A stretch of 64,000 nucleotides of DNA from Aurantibacter sp034110465 (GTDB lineage: Bacteria; Bacteroidota; Bacteroidia; Flavobacteriales; Flavobacteriaceae). Made by a program: the position numbers and the translations under genes. The notes beneath the pieces were generated by a model. That model had not been told where the DNA came from, did no database searches, and saw only the letters and a program-made list of their open reading frames with translations. How positions within the stretch are numbered: position 1 is the stretch's first letter; the number at the start of each line of letters is the position of its first letter. The DNA is taken from the NCBI GenBank assembly GCA_034110465.1, contig JAWUZD010000007.1, positions 101,009-165,008 of the forward strand, read 5' to 3'. Of this stretch, positions 51,112 to 60,214 are shown piece by piece.

Positions 51112-52602
51112 ATGAATAATATACACATTATTAGTTCTGAATTGTTAGATTTCACTACTATATCTTCAATTTTAAGATTAAAAAAAACGTTAGAACTTTC
51201 TAAAGCATCAATACTTGCTATAGAAAAATGCAGAACGTATTTAGATGAGAAACTTAAGAATAATGATAAACCTATTTATGGAATAAATACAGGTTTTGGT
51301 TCTTTGTATGATGTAGGAATATCTACAGAAAATTTAACTAAACTTCAAGAGAACTTAGTGATGTCTCATGCTTGTGGTACAGGAAATAAAGTTCCTGATA
51401 AGATAGTTAAACTAATCCTGTTACTTAAAATTCAAGCCTTAAGTTTTGGTCATTCTGGAGTGCAATTAGAAACGGTAGAACGTTTAATTGCGTTTTATAA
51501 TAATGATATTCTTCCTGTAATATATACTCAAGGTTCTTTAGGTGCTTCAGGAGATTTAAGTCCTTTAGCGCATTTAGCTTTACCTTTAATTGGAAAAGGA
51601 AAAGTAATTTTTAAAGGTGAAGAAATTACAAGCGAATCACTTTTAGAGCAATTTAAATGGAAACCTATTACACTTCAATCAAAAGAAGGATTAGCTTTAC
51701 TAAATGGAACACAGTTTATGAGCGCTTATGGTGTTTATGAAATTATGAAAGCTCAAAAATTATCTTATCTAGCGGATTTAATTGGAAGTACATCTTTAGA
51801 TGCTTTTGATGGCAGAGTAGAACCTTTTAATGATTTAATTCATCAAATTAGACCTCATAAAGGTCAGATTAATACCGCTAAGCAAATTTCCGGTTTTTTA
51901 AATGGAAGTGAAATTATAAAACAAGAAAAACAACACGTCCAAGATCCGTATTCTTTTAGATGTATGCCACAAGTTCATGGCGCAACTAAAGATACTTTAG
52001 ATTTTGTTAGTCAAACATTTTTAACCGAAATTAATTCGGTAACAGACAATCCTAATATTTTTGTAGATGAAGATGAAATTATTTCTGGTGGAAATTTTCA
52101 CGGACAAACATTAGCTTTAGCATTTGACTACTTAAAAATTGCTATGGCAGAATTAGGAAATATTTCTGAACGACGTATTTTTAAATTGATTTCTGGACAA
52201 AGACAATTACCAAATTTTTTAGTAAATAATCCTGGATTAAACTCTGGTTTTATGATTCCGCAATACACTGCAGCAAGTATTGTTAGTGCTAATAAACAAT
52301 TAGCAACTCCAGCAAGTATAGACAGTATTGTGTCTAGTAACGGACAAGAAGATCATGTGTCTATGGGAGCAAACGCAGCAGTTCAAGCACATGATTTAAT
52401 TGAGAACGTAGAACGTGTTTTAGCTATAGAGTTAATGAATGCATCTCAAGCATTAGAATTTAGAAGACCTTTAAAATCTTCTAAAATAATTGAATCTTTT
52501 GTTTCTGATTATAGAAAAGTGGTACCTTTTGTGAATGAAGACCAAGTATTGCATAACGATATTCAAGCTTCGATTAAGTTTGTTCAGGAGTTTGAGGTTT
52601 AG
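51112..52602 (+). CDS. hutH: Histidine ammonia-lyase
   Basis: The 496-residue protein is a MIO-dependent ammonia-lyase. The cofactor-forming Ala145-Ser146-Gly147 lies in TQGSLGASGDLSPLAHLALPLIG. IYGINTGFGSLYDVGI is the conserved N-terminal loop, and QDPYSFRCMPQVHGA and SNGQEDHVSMGANAA are further active-site parts that favour histidine as substrate. It deaminates histidine to urocanate. hutI occurs in the same window on the other strand, so histidine degradation genes are dispersed. A terminator follows within 60 bases. Confidence 0.93.
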   Translation: MNNIHIISSELLDFTTISSILRLKKTLELSKASILAIEKCRTYLDEKLKNNDKPIYGINTGFGSLYDVGISTENLTKLQENLVMSHACGTGNKVPDKIVKLILLLKIQALSFGHSGVQLETVERLIAFYNNDILPVIYTQGSLGASGDLSPLAHLALPLIGKGKVIFKGEEITSESLLEQFKWKPITLQSKEGLALLNGTQFMSAYGVYEIMKAQKLSYLADLIGSTSLDAFDGRVEPFNDLIHQIRPHKGQINTAKQISGFLNGSEIIKQEKQHVQDPYSFRCMPQVHGATKDTLDFVSQTFLTEINSVTDNPNIFVDEDEIISGGNFHGQTLALAFDYLKIAMAELGNISERRIFKLISGQRQLPNFLVNNPGLNSGFMIPQYTAASIVSANKQLATPASIDSIVSSNGQEDHVSMGANAAVQAHDLIENVERVLAIELMNASQALEFRRPLKSSKIIESFVSDYRKVVPFVNEDQVLHNDIQASIKFVQEFEV

Positions 52603-52622
52603 ATTTTTTAGGAATAAGATTA

Positions 52623-52670
52623 AAATTAAAAAGCCTCTAAAACAAGAATGTAGAAGAGGCTTTTTAATTT
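52623..52670. terminator. Bidirectional terminator between hutH and clpC
   Basis: AAATTAAAAAGCCTCT (52623-52638) pairs with AGAGGCTTTTTAATTT (52655-52670) around a 16-base loop. It serves convergent hutH and clpC. Confidence 0.8.
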
Positions 52671-52685
52671 TAAAATATAAAGCGA

Positions 52686-55250
52686 TTAATCTTCTTTTGT
52701 TTCTTCAGATTTTGTGCCTTTCACAATAGAAATTACAATTTCGTCTGTAGTTTCATTAAGGTCTAATACAATAGTATCGCCTTCGTGAATCTTAGAGGTA
52801 ATAATTTCTTCGGCCAAAGCATCTTCAACATATTTTTGAATAGCTCTTTTAAGCGGTCTTGCGCCGTATTCTTTATCAAATCCTTTGGTAGCAATATAAT
52901 CTTTAGCTTTTTCTTTAATTTCAATAGTATAACCTAAATCGTTAATACGTGCATATAACTTAGCTAATTCAATATCTATAATCTTGTTAATATCTTCTTT
53001 TTCTAATGGATTAAATACAACAACATCATCAATTCTATTTAAGAATTCTGGTGCAAAAGATTTCTTTAAAGCATTTTGAATAACGCCACGAGCATTAGCA
53101 TCTTCTTGAGATTTTTGAGAAGACGTTCCAAAACCAATTCCAGTACCAAAATCTTTAAGTTTACGTGCACCAATATTAGAAGTCATTATAATAATAGTAT
53201 TTCTAAAATCAATTTTACGACCTAAAGAATCGGTTAAGAAACCATCATCTAAAACTTGTAAAAGCATATTAAACACATCTGGATGCGCTTTTTCAATTTC
53301 ATCTAAAAGTACTACTGAATATGGTTTTCTACGTACTTTTTCTGTTAATTGTCCGCCTTCTTCGTAACCAACGTATCCTGGAGGCGCACCAACTAATCTA
53401 GAAATAGCAAATTTCTCCATATATTCACTCATATCTATTCGAATCATAGATTCTTCGCTATCAAACAACTCTTTAGATAACACTTTGGCTAACTGCGTTT
53501 TACCAACTCCAGTTTGTCCTAAAAAGATAAATGACCCAATTGGCTTGTTAGGATCTTTAAGTCCAGCACGATTTCTCTGAATAGCTTTCACTACTTTTTC
53601 TACAGCTTCTTTTTGTCCAATAACTTTATCACCTATTAACTGTGGTAATTCTGCTAATTTATTACTTTCTGTTTGTGCAATTCTATTAACAGGAATACCT
53701 GTCATCATAGAAACTACGTCTGCAACATTGTCTTCAGTTACAACAATACGATTAAGTTTAGTTTCTTCTTCCCATTGTTCTTGAGCAATAGCTAATTCTT
53801 TTTCTAGACGTTTTTCGTCATCTCGCAAACGCGCTGCTTCTTCATACTTTTGTTTTTTAACAACCGTAGTCTTAAGTGCCTTAACATCTTCTAATTGTTT
53901 CTCTAATTCAATAATTTTTTTAGGAACATCTAAGTTTGTAATATGAACACGAGAACCAGCTTCGTCTAAAGCATCAATGGCTTTGTCTGGAAGAAAACGT
54001 TCTGTCATATAACGATTGGTTAATTTTACACAAGCTTCAATAGCTTCTGGTGTATATTGTACGTTATGATGATCTTCGTATTTAATTTTAATATTATTTA
54101 AAATCTCTATAGTTTGTTCTACAGTAGTTGGTTCTACAACCACTTTTTGAAAACGACGTTCTAATGCGCCATCTTTTTCAATATATTGTCTGTATTCATC
54201 TAGAGTAGTAGCTCCAACACATTGAATTTCTCCTCTTGCTAAAGCAGGTTTAAACATATTAGAAGCATCTAAGCTTCCAGTTGCTCCACCAGCGCCAACA
54301 ATGGTATGAATTTCGTCTATAAAAAGAATAACATCATCATTCTTTTCAAGCTCGTTCATAATAGCTTTCATACGTTCTTCAAACTGACCTCTGTATTTTG
54401 TTCCAGCAACAATACTTGCCATGTCTAAAGTAACGACACGTTTATTGAAAAGAATACGAGAAACTTTTCGCTTTATAATCATAATAGCTAAACCTTCTGC
54501 AATGGCAGATTTACCAACTCCAGGTTCTCCAATTAATAATGGATTGTTTTTCTTTCTACGTGATAAGATTTGAGAAACACGCTCAATTTCTTTTTCACGA
54601 CCAACTACAGGATCTAGTTTTCCTTCTTCTGCCATAGCAGTTAAATCGCGACCAAAGTTGTCTAAAACTGGTGTTTTAGACTTTTTTCCACCTTTATTTG
54701 GTGTAGCTGGAGAATTAAATGGGTCGTTACTACTGTTTTCGTTAGAACTGCTCGCATCATCTGAAAAAGATTCTGCAGTTGGCTCTATATAATTTGGGTC
54801 TTCGTTTGTAATCATAAGTTTGTACTGTTCTTTTACATTATCATAATCTACTTTAAGCTTTTGAAGTAGCTTTGTAGTAGGGTCATTTTCATTTCTAAGA
54901 ATACATAATAACAAATGTGCTGTACTAATTATTGTACTTTGAAACAACTTAGCTTCTAAAAAAGTGGTTTTTAAAGCACGTTCTGCTTGTCTTGTTAAGT
55001 GTAAGTTCTTTTTTTCGGTAGTTCCTATTGTAATGTTAGGATTTGCGGGACTTAAAATCTCTACTTTTCGTCGTAAATGATTTAAGTCAATGTCTAAAGT
55101 GTTTAAAATGCTAATTGCTTTTCCATTTCCATCTCTTAAAAGCCCTAACATTAAATGTTCAGTACCAATAAAATCGTGACCTAAGCGTAAAGCTTCCTCT
55201 TTACTATATGCAATAACATCTTTAACTCTTGGTGAAAAATTATCGTCCAT
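52686..55250 (-). CDS. clpC: ClpC-type AAA+ ATPase (Clp/Hsp100)
   Basis: The 854-residue chaperone has the Clp N-domain (FSPRVKDVIAYSKEEALRLGHDFIGTEHLMLGLLRD). AAA-1 has Walker A GEPGVGKSAIAEGL and Walker B DVILFIDEIHT. A short UVR-like middle region (KQKYEEAARLRDDEKRLEKELA) marks ClpC rather than ClpB. AAA-2 has GQTGVGKTQLAKVL, the sensor region and GARPLKRAIQKYVED. It unfolds proteins for ClpP. The segment between the N-domain and AAA-1 is Ser/Asn-rich. The 260-base gap to gyrA holds its promoter region and an unusual hairpin. Confidence 0.96.
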   Translation of the reverse strand: MDDNFSPRVKDVIAYSKEEALRLGHDFIGTEHLMLGLLRDGNGKAISILNTLDIDLNHLRRKVEILSPANPNITIGTTEKKNLHLTRQAERALKTTFLEAKLFQSTIISTAHLLLCILRNENDPTTKLLQKLKVDYDNVKEQYKLMITNEDPNYIEPTAESFSDDASSSNENSSNDPFNSPATPNKGGKKSKTPVLDNFGRDLTAMAEEGKLDPVVGREKEIERVSQILSRRKKNNPLLIGEPGVGKSAIAEGLAIMIIKRKVSRILFNKRVVTLDMASIVAGTKYRGQFEERMKAIMNELEKNDDVILFIDEIHTIVGAGGATGSLDASNMFKPALARGEIQCVGATTLDEYRQYIEKDGALERRFQKVVVEPTTVEQTIEILNNIKIKYEDHHNVQYTPEAIEACVKLTNRYMTERFLPDKAIDALDEAGSRVHITNLDVPKKIIELEKQLEDVKALKTTVVKKQKYEEAARLRDDEKRLEKELAIAQEQWEEETKLNRIVVTEDNVADVVSMMTGIPVNRIAQTESNKLAELPQLIGDKVIGQKEAVEKVVKAIQRNRAGLKDPNKPIGSFIFLGQTGVGKTQLAKVLSKELFDSEESMIRIDMSEYMEKFAISRLVGAPPGYVGYEEGGQLTEKVRRKPYSVVLLDEIEKAHPDVFNMLLQVLDDGFLTDSLGRKIDFRNTIIIMTSNIGARKLKDFGTGIGFGTSSQKSQEDANARGVIQNALKKSFAPEFLNRIDDVVVFNPLEKEDINKIIDIELAKLYARINDLGYTIEIKEKAKDYIATKGFDKEYGARPLKRAIQKYVEDALAEEIITSKIHEGDTIVLDLNETTDEIVISIVKGTKSEETKED

Positions 55251-55426
55251 AAATTGGGGTTCTTTCTACATTAAAATTGTAATTCATTTGTATAGATTTC
55301 AAAAATTATACCTTAAATGAATTGCTAAACACTAATAGACAAAATATTTAGCAAACCTCAAAATATATTCTTGTAACTTATTAACTATAAATGTCGTAAG
55401 AATTGTTAATAAAAAGCGTTAAAAAA

Positions 55427-55445
55427 AGCCTAAGATTTCTAAGGC
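55427..55445 (-). other. Terminator-like hairpin in the clpC/gyrA divergent gap
   Basis: On the minus strand AGCCTTAGA and TCTTAGGCT nearly pair (one mismatch, tiny loop) and are followed by seven T residues (55427-55421). It points leftward, towards clpC, about 175 bases before its start. No gene to the right needs it, so it may be a clpC leader attenuator or an insulator. The rest of the gap (55251-55510) shows no gene; a TATATTAG box upstream of gyrA is a weak promoter match. Confidence 0.35.
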
Positions 55446-55510
55446 TATCCGTAATGGATTGGTTATATTAGCACGTTTTGTAACAAATAGAATAAATTAA
55501 AATATATTAT

Positions 55511-58033
55511 ATGGCAGCAGGCGAAAAAGTGATTCCAATTAATATTGAAGATGAAATGAAATCAGCTTACATTGATTATTCAATGTCAGTTATTGTGTCA
55601 CGAGCTTTACCAGACGTAAGAGATGGGTTAAAGCCAGTTCATAGACGTGTACTTTTTGGCATGCATGAACTTGGTGTTAGAGCAAATAGTGCACACAAGA
55701 AATCAGCAAGAATAGTTGGGGAAGTTTTAGGAAAGTATCACCCACATGGAGATACTTCTGTGTATGATGCAATGGTGCGTATGGCTCAAGAATGGAGTTT
55801 GCGTTACATGCTTGTAGATGGACAAGGTAACTTTGGTTCTGTAGATGGCGATAGTCCTGCAGCAATGCGTTATACGGAAGCTCGTATGCGTAAGATATCT
55901 GAAGACATGTTGGCAGATATTGACAAGGAAACAGTAGATCACAAGTTAAACTTTGATGACACTTTACAAGAGCCAACGGTTTTACCTACACGTATTCCTG
56001 GTTTATTAGTAAATGGAGCTTCTGGTATTGCAGTTGGTATGGCAACAAATATGCCTCCACACAATTTAACAGAAGTTGTAGATGGAACTATAGCTTATAT
56101 AGATAATCCAGATATAGAGATAGACGAACTTATTACACACATAAAAGCTCCAGATTTTCCTACAGGAGGAACAATTTATGGTTATGATGGCGTAAAAGAA
56201 GCTTTTCATACTGGTAGAGGACGTATTGTTATGCGTGCTAAAGCTATTATTGAAGAAGTTCAAGGTCGTGAATGTGTTATTGTAACTGAGATTCCTTATC
56301 AAGTGAATAAGGCAGACATGATTAAAAAGACAGCTGATCTTGTTAACGAGAAGAAATTAGAAGGTATCTCTACAATTAGGGATGAATCTGATAGAAATGG
56401 TATGCGTATCGTTTACGTTTTAAAACGTGATGCAATACCAAATATTGTTTTAAATAAGTTATATAAATACACCGCTTTACAATCTTCTTTTAGTGTAAAT
56501 AACATTGCATTAGTAAATGGAAGACCTCAGTTATTAAACTTAAAAGAGTTAATTCATTATTTCGTAGAACACAGACATGAAGTTGTTGTGAGACGTACTA
56601 CTTATGAATTACGTAAAGCAGAAGAACGCGCACATATCTTAGAAGGTCTAATTATAGCTTCAGACAATATTGATGAAGTAATTAAAATTATTAGAGCATC
56701 ATCTAATGGAGATGAAGCTAGAAATAATTTAATTGAGCGTTTTAAATTATCTGAAATTCAAGCGAAAGCTATTGTTGAGATGCGTCTGCGTCAATTAACA
56801 GGATTAGAACAAGATAAACTTCGTAATGAATACGAAGAAATAATGAAAACTATTGAAGATTTAAAAGATATTTTAGGTAGTAAAGAACGTAGAATGCAAA
56901 TTATTAAGGACGAATTATTAGTCGTTCAAGATAAGTATGGAGATGAACGTCGTTCTGTTATAGAATATGCTGGTGGAGACTTAAGTATTGAAGATATGAT
57001 TCCAGATGAGAAAGTAGTACTTACTATTTCTCATGCAGGTTACATAAAACGTACATCACTTTCAGAATACAAAACTCAAAATAGAGGTGGCGTTGGTCAA
57101 AAAGCATCAACAACTCGTAACGAAGATTTTTTAGAACACTTATTTGTTGGTACTAATCACCAATATATGTTATTCTTCACTCAGAAAGGAAAATGTTTCT
57201 GGATGCGTGTTTATGAGATTCCTGAAGGAAGTAAAACGTCTAAAGGTAGAGCAATTCAAAACCTTATTAATATTGAGCAAGACGATAAGGTAATGGCGTT
57301 TATTTGTACTCAGGATCTAAAAGACGAAGACTACATTAATAACCATTATGTAATTATGGCGACTAAGAAAGGTCAAGTTAAAAAGACTTTATTAGAGCAA
57401 TATTCTAGACCAAGAACAAATGGTATTAATGCAATTACTATTAAAGATGGTGATGAGTTATTAGAAGCTAAGTTAACTACTGGTGAAAGCCAAGTAATGT
57501 TAGCGCTTAAATCTGGTAAAGCAATTCGTTTTGAAGAAGCTAAAACTAGACCAATGGGTAGAGGTGCATCTGGTGTAAGAGGTATTAGACTTCAAGACGA
57601 GAAAACCGATGAAGTTGTTGGTATGGTTGCAGTAGATGATATGGAAAGTAATATTCTTGTAGTTTCTGAAAATGGTTACGGTAAACGTTCTAGTTTAGAA
57701 GACTATAGAATTACTAACCGTGGTGGAAAAGGTGTGAAAACGATTTCTGTGACTGAAAAAACCGGAAATTTAGTAGCTATTAAAAACGTAACAGACGAAG
57801 ATGATTTAATGATTATCAATAAGTCTGGAATTGCAATTAGAATGGCAGTAGCCGATTTAAGAGTTATGGGTAGAGCAACACAAGGTGTTAAACTTATTAA
57901 CTTAAAAGGAAAAGATTCTATTGCTGCAGTTGCTAAGGTTATGAGTGAAGATGATGACGATATTGTAGCGGATGAAGATTTAGATGCTCCTGAAAATGAT
58001 GGCACAACAATTGCAAGTTCAGAAGAAGAATAA
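55511..58033 (+). CDS. gyrA: DNA gyrase subunit A
   Basis: The 840-residue protein has the winged-helix/tower N-terminal half with catalytic Tyr121 in AAMRYTEARM. The C-terminal half is a six-bladed DNA-wrapping domain with a GyrA-box-like QNRGGVGQKA. It cuts and rejoins DNA to introduce negative supercoils. The quinolone-region residues are Thr82 and Asp86 in HPHGDTSVYDAM; Thr at 82 is, as I recall, the normal state in flavobacteria. The tail is strongly acidic (EDDDDIVADEDLDAPEND). It is divergent from clpC and followed closely by a TPR gene. Confidence 0.98.
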   Translation: MAAGEKVIPINIEDEMKSAYIDYSMSVIVSRALPDVRDGLKPVHRRVLFGMHELGVRANSAHKKSARIVGEVLGKYHPHGDTSVYDAMVRMAQEWSLRYMLVDGQGNFGSVDGDSPAAMRYTEARMRKISEDMLADIDKETVDHKLNFDDTLQEPTVLPTRIPGLLVNGASGIAVGMATNMPPHNLTEVVDGTIAYIDNPDIEIDELITHIKAPDFPTGGTIYGYDGVKEAFHTGRGRIVMRAKAIIEEVQGRECVIVTEIPYQVNKADMIKKTADLVNEKKLEGISTIRDESDRNGMRIVYVLKRDAIPNIVLNKLYKYTALQSSFSVNNIALVNGRPQLLNLKELIHYFVEHRHEVVVRRTTYELRKAEERAHILEGLIIASDNIDEVIKIIRASSNGDEARNNLIERFKLSEIQAKAIVEMRLRQLTGLEQDKLRNEYEEIMKTIEDLKDILGSKERRMQIIKDELLVVQDKYGDERRSVIEYAGGDLSIEDMIPDEKVVLTISHAGYIKRTSLSEYKTQNRGGVGQKASTTRNEDFLEHLFVGTNHQYMLFFTQKGKCFWMRVYEIPEGSKTSKGRAIQNLINIEQDDKVMAFICTQDLKDEDYINNHYVIMATKKGQVKKTLLEQYSRPRTNGINAITIKDGDELLEAKLTTGESQVMLALKSGKAIRFEEAKTRPMGRGASGVRGIRLQDEKTDEVVGMVAVDDMESNILVVSENGYGKRSSLEDYRITNRGGKGVKTISVTEKTGNLVAIKNVTDEDDLMIINKSGIAIRMAVADLRVMGRATQGVKLINLKGKDSIAAVAKVMSEDDDDIVADEDLDAPENDGTTIASSEEE

Positions 58034-58061
58034 ATATTAATAAAATTTTAATTTTTTAAAA

Positions 58062-59315
58062 ATGAAAAAACAAATTATAGTTGCTTTAGCATTAAGTTTT
58101 TCGCTTTATACTTTTGCACAAAAAAAAGAAGTAAAAACATTTGAAAAAGCTGTAAAAAGTGAAAAATATACTGAAGCAAAAGAAATGATTTCTCAGTTGG
58201 AGCCTATGGTTTCTTCTATGGATGATAAATTAAAGGCTAAGTATTATTTAAATAAGGCTAAAGCATTATACTCTAATGGTAATATTTTATCACAAGATAT
58301 TGATGCTGCTCTTGAAAGTTTAACAAAAGCTGAAGGTGATTATAAAACTGAAGTAAGCCAAATGCGTAGTATGGCTGAACAGGCTTTATTACAAAAAGCA
58401 AATGCAGCTTATACAGCACAGAATTATTCTGTTGCAGCTAAAGGTTTTGCTACACTATATAAAGTTGTACCTTCAGATCAATCTTACATGTATTATGCAT
58501 CTCAAAGCGCATTGCAAGCAAAGGATTACGATGCAGCTTTGGGGTATTTTAAAACTTTAAAAGAAATTGGTTATACTGGAGTTGGAACAGAATATTTAGC
58601 AATAAATAAAGAAACCGGAGAGGAAGAGGTTTTATCTCAGGCAACTAGAGATTCTTATGTTAAAATAGGTACACATATAAAGCCGACAGAACGAAAAACA
58701 GCATCTAAAGAAGCTGAAATTGTTAAGACAATTGCATTGCTTTATATTCAAAAAGGAGAAAATGAAAAAGCATTAACCGCTATTAATGATGCTAGAGCAA
58801 AAAATCCAGACGATGCTAATTTAATTATAAGCGAAGCAAATATATATTTAGAATTAAAACAAGAAGATAAAGCTTCAGAGTTATTTAAAGAAGCTTTATC
58901 TAAAGACCCTAAAAATGCTGACTTAACGTATAATGTAGGAGTTTTAGCAATGAGTTCAAATAAGCTTGATGATGCGAAGACTTATTTTGAAAAAGCTTTA
59001 GCTATAGATTCTAAGTACGAGAAAGCTGCTTTAAATCTATCTTCTTTATTTCTTAAAAAAGGTGAAGTTATAGTAAAAGAGATGAATGGATTAGGTAACT
59101 CTAATGCGGATTTCAAAAAATATGATGCATTAAAAATAGAAAGAAAACTTATTTATGAAAAAGGGGCAATTGTTTTAGAGAATTTTTTAGAAAAAAACCC
59201 TAATTCTAAAAATGTTGATACGTTAACCCAATTAAAAAATATATATAGCGCTTTAGGAGAAACTGCTAAAATGAAAGCTATTAAAGCTAAACTATCTGAG
59301 TCAGGTGTTGACTAA
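58062..59315 (+). CDS. Secreted TPR-repeat protein
   Basis: The 417-residue protein starts with a signal peptide (MKKQIIVALALSFSLYTFAQ). Tetratricopeptide repeats follow, the clearest being NAAYTAQNYSVAAKGFATLYKVVPSD, ALLYIQKGENEKALTAINDARAKNPDDA and LTYNVGVLAMSSNKLDDAKTYFEKALAIDSKYEKA. It probably works in the periplasm as a protein-binding scaffold; the partner is unknown. It starts 28 bases after gyrA and may share its transcript. A strong terminator follows. Confidence 0.88.
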   Translation: MKKQIIVALALSFSLYTFAQKKEVKTFEKAVKSEKYTEAKEMISQLEPMVSSMDDKLKAKYYLNKAKALYSNGNILSQDIDAALESLTKAEGDYKTEVSQMRSMAEQALLQKANAAYTAQNYSVAAKGFATLYKVVPSDQSYMYYASQSALQAKDYDAALGYFKTLKEIGYTGVGTEYLAINKETGEEEVLSQATRDSYVKIGTHIKPTERKTASKEAEIVKTIALLYIQKGENEKALTAINDARAKNPDDANLIISEANIYLELKQEDKASELFKEALSKDPKNADLTYNVGVLAMSSNKLDDAKTYFEKALAIDSKYEKAALNLSSLFLKKGEVIVKEMNGLGNSNADFKKYDALKIERKLIYEKGAIVLENFLEKNPNSKNVDTLTQLKNIYSALGETAKMKAIKAKLSESGVD

Positions 59316-59337
59316 ATTTTAGTTGATCTTTATCAAT

Positions 59338-59376
59338 AAAAAAAAGCCTTCAAGTTATCTTGAAGGCTTTTTTTTT
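59338..59376. terminator. Bidirectional terminator
   Basis: AAAAAGCCTTCAAG pairs with CTTGAAGGCTTTTT around TTAT, with long A- and T-runs. It lies between the TPR gene and the convergent NlpC/P60 gene and touches the latter's stop codon. Confidence 0.9.
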
Positions 59377-60124
59377 ATATAATTTTTTTAATTACTCTAA
59401 GTTTGTGTGTGTGTTCGCGTTTTTCGGCATTATATATCCCAGAATGATCTAACCTATCTATTCTAACTTTACCATGTGCATGAATAATATAATTATCTTC
59501 CATTATTATTCCTACATGTGTAATATTTCCTTCAGTATTGTCAAAAAAGGCTAAATCTCCAGGCTCACTTTCTTCAATAAAACTTAGAGCTTCGCCTTGA
59601 GTAGCTTGTTGAGAGGCATCACGTAAAATATTATGACCATTCAATTTATAAACCATTTGTGTAAAACCAGAACAGTCAATCCCAAAAGGTGTTTTTCCTC
59701 CCCATAAATAAGGAGCGTTAAGGTAATTAAAAGCTGTAGTTATAATTTTTGATTTTGGCTTAATTCCTGAAATAGTTTTACCTTCAAAATTATGTTTTAA
59801 TAAATCTAAAGCATTTAATGTACTTCCTAAAGAAATAGGGTAGAGTTGCTGTTGTTCATCAAAAACAAACTCAACTAAATCAGAAGATAAAATAGGTGAT
59901 TCAGATTCTAATTGGTCATAAATAGATTCTTCAATTTGTATAAACTGTTTGTTGTCAATCCAACCTTCATATTTATCAAAAGCCAAACGGATTTTAGACC
60001 ATTTTTTGCGTTGTTCTAAAATTTTAAAATGTTCACCATACAAGACCTGAGAGACCAATTCACTTGGGTCAGCAGGTTCAAATCGTAAAGGAATAATGCT
60101 TAGATTACAAATTCCGTATTGCAT
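59375..60124 (-). CDS. NlpC/P60 (C40) family peptidase with SH3-like domain
   Basis: The 249-residue protein has an N-terminal bacterial SH3-like domain (LSIIPLRFEPADPSELVSQVLYGEHFKILEQRKKWSKIRL). A linker leads to a C40 domain with catalytic Cys in LWGGKTPFGIDCSGFTQMVYKL, His in EGNITHVGIIME and a final His in IIHAHGKVRID. Such enzymes cut the D-Glu-diamino acid bond in cell-wall peptides. No signal peptide is seen, which suggests a cytoplasmic muropeptide-recycling role. Confidence 0.9.
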   Translation of the reverse strand: MQYGICNLSIIPLRFEPADPSELVSQVLYGEHFKILEQRKKWSKIRLAFDKYEGWIDNKQFIQIEESIYDQLESESPILSSDLVEFVFDEQQQLYPISLGSTLNALDLLKHNFEGKTISGIKPKSKIITTAFNYLNAPYLWGGKTPFGIDCSGFTQMVYKLNGHNILRDASQQATQGEALSFIEESEPGDLAFFDNTEGNITHVGIIMEDNYIIHAHGKVRIDRLDHSGIYNAEKREHTHKLRVIKKII

Positions 60125-60144
60125 TGATGTAGTTTAAAATTAAA

Positions 60145-60175
60145 AAATCGCCTAATTGAATTAACAATTAGGCGA
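60145..60175 (-). terminator. Terminator of the thiolase gene
   Basis: TCGCCTAATTG (60148-60158) pairs with CAATTAGGCGA (60165-60175). The T-run is on the minus strand at the left, in the direction of thiolase transcription. Confidence 0.85.
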
Positions 60176-60214
60176 CTAAAATACGTTGAAAAATAGAATT
60201 TTTAAACTATTTTT

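Noticed and set aside
39332..52602. hutI and hutH as one histidine-utilisation operon
   Set aside because: They are about 10.5 kb apart on opposite strands with unrelated genes between, and no hutU or hutG is present.
55677..56302. Minus-strand ORFs inside gyrA
   Set aside because: They are shadows of a strongly conserved gene.
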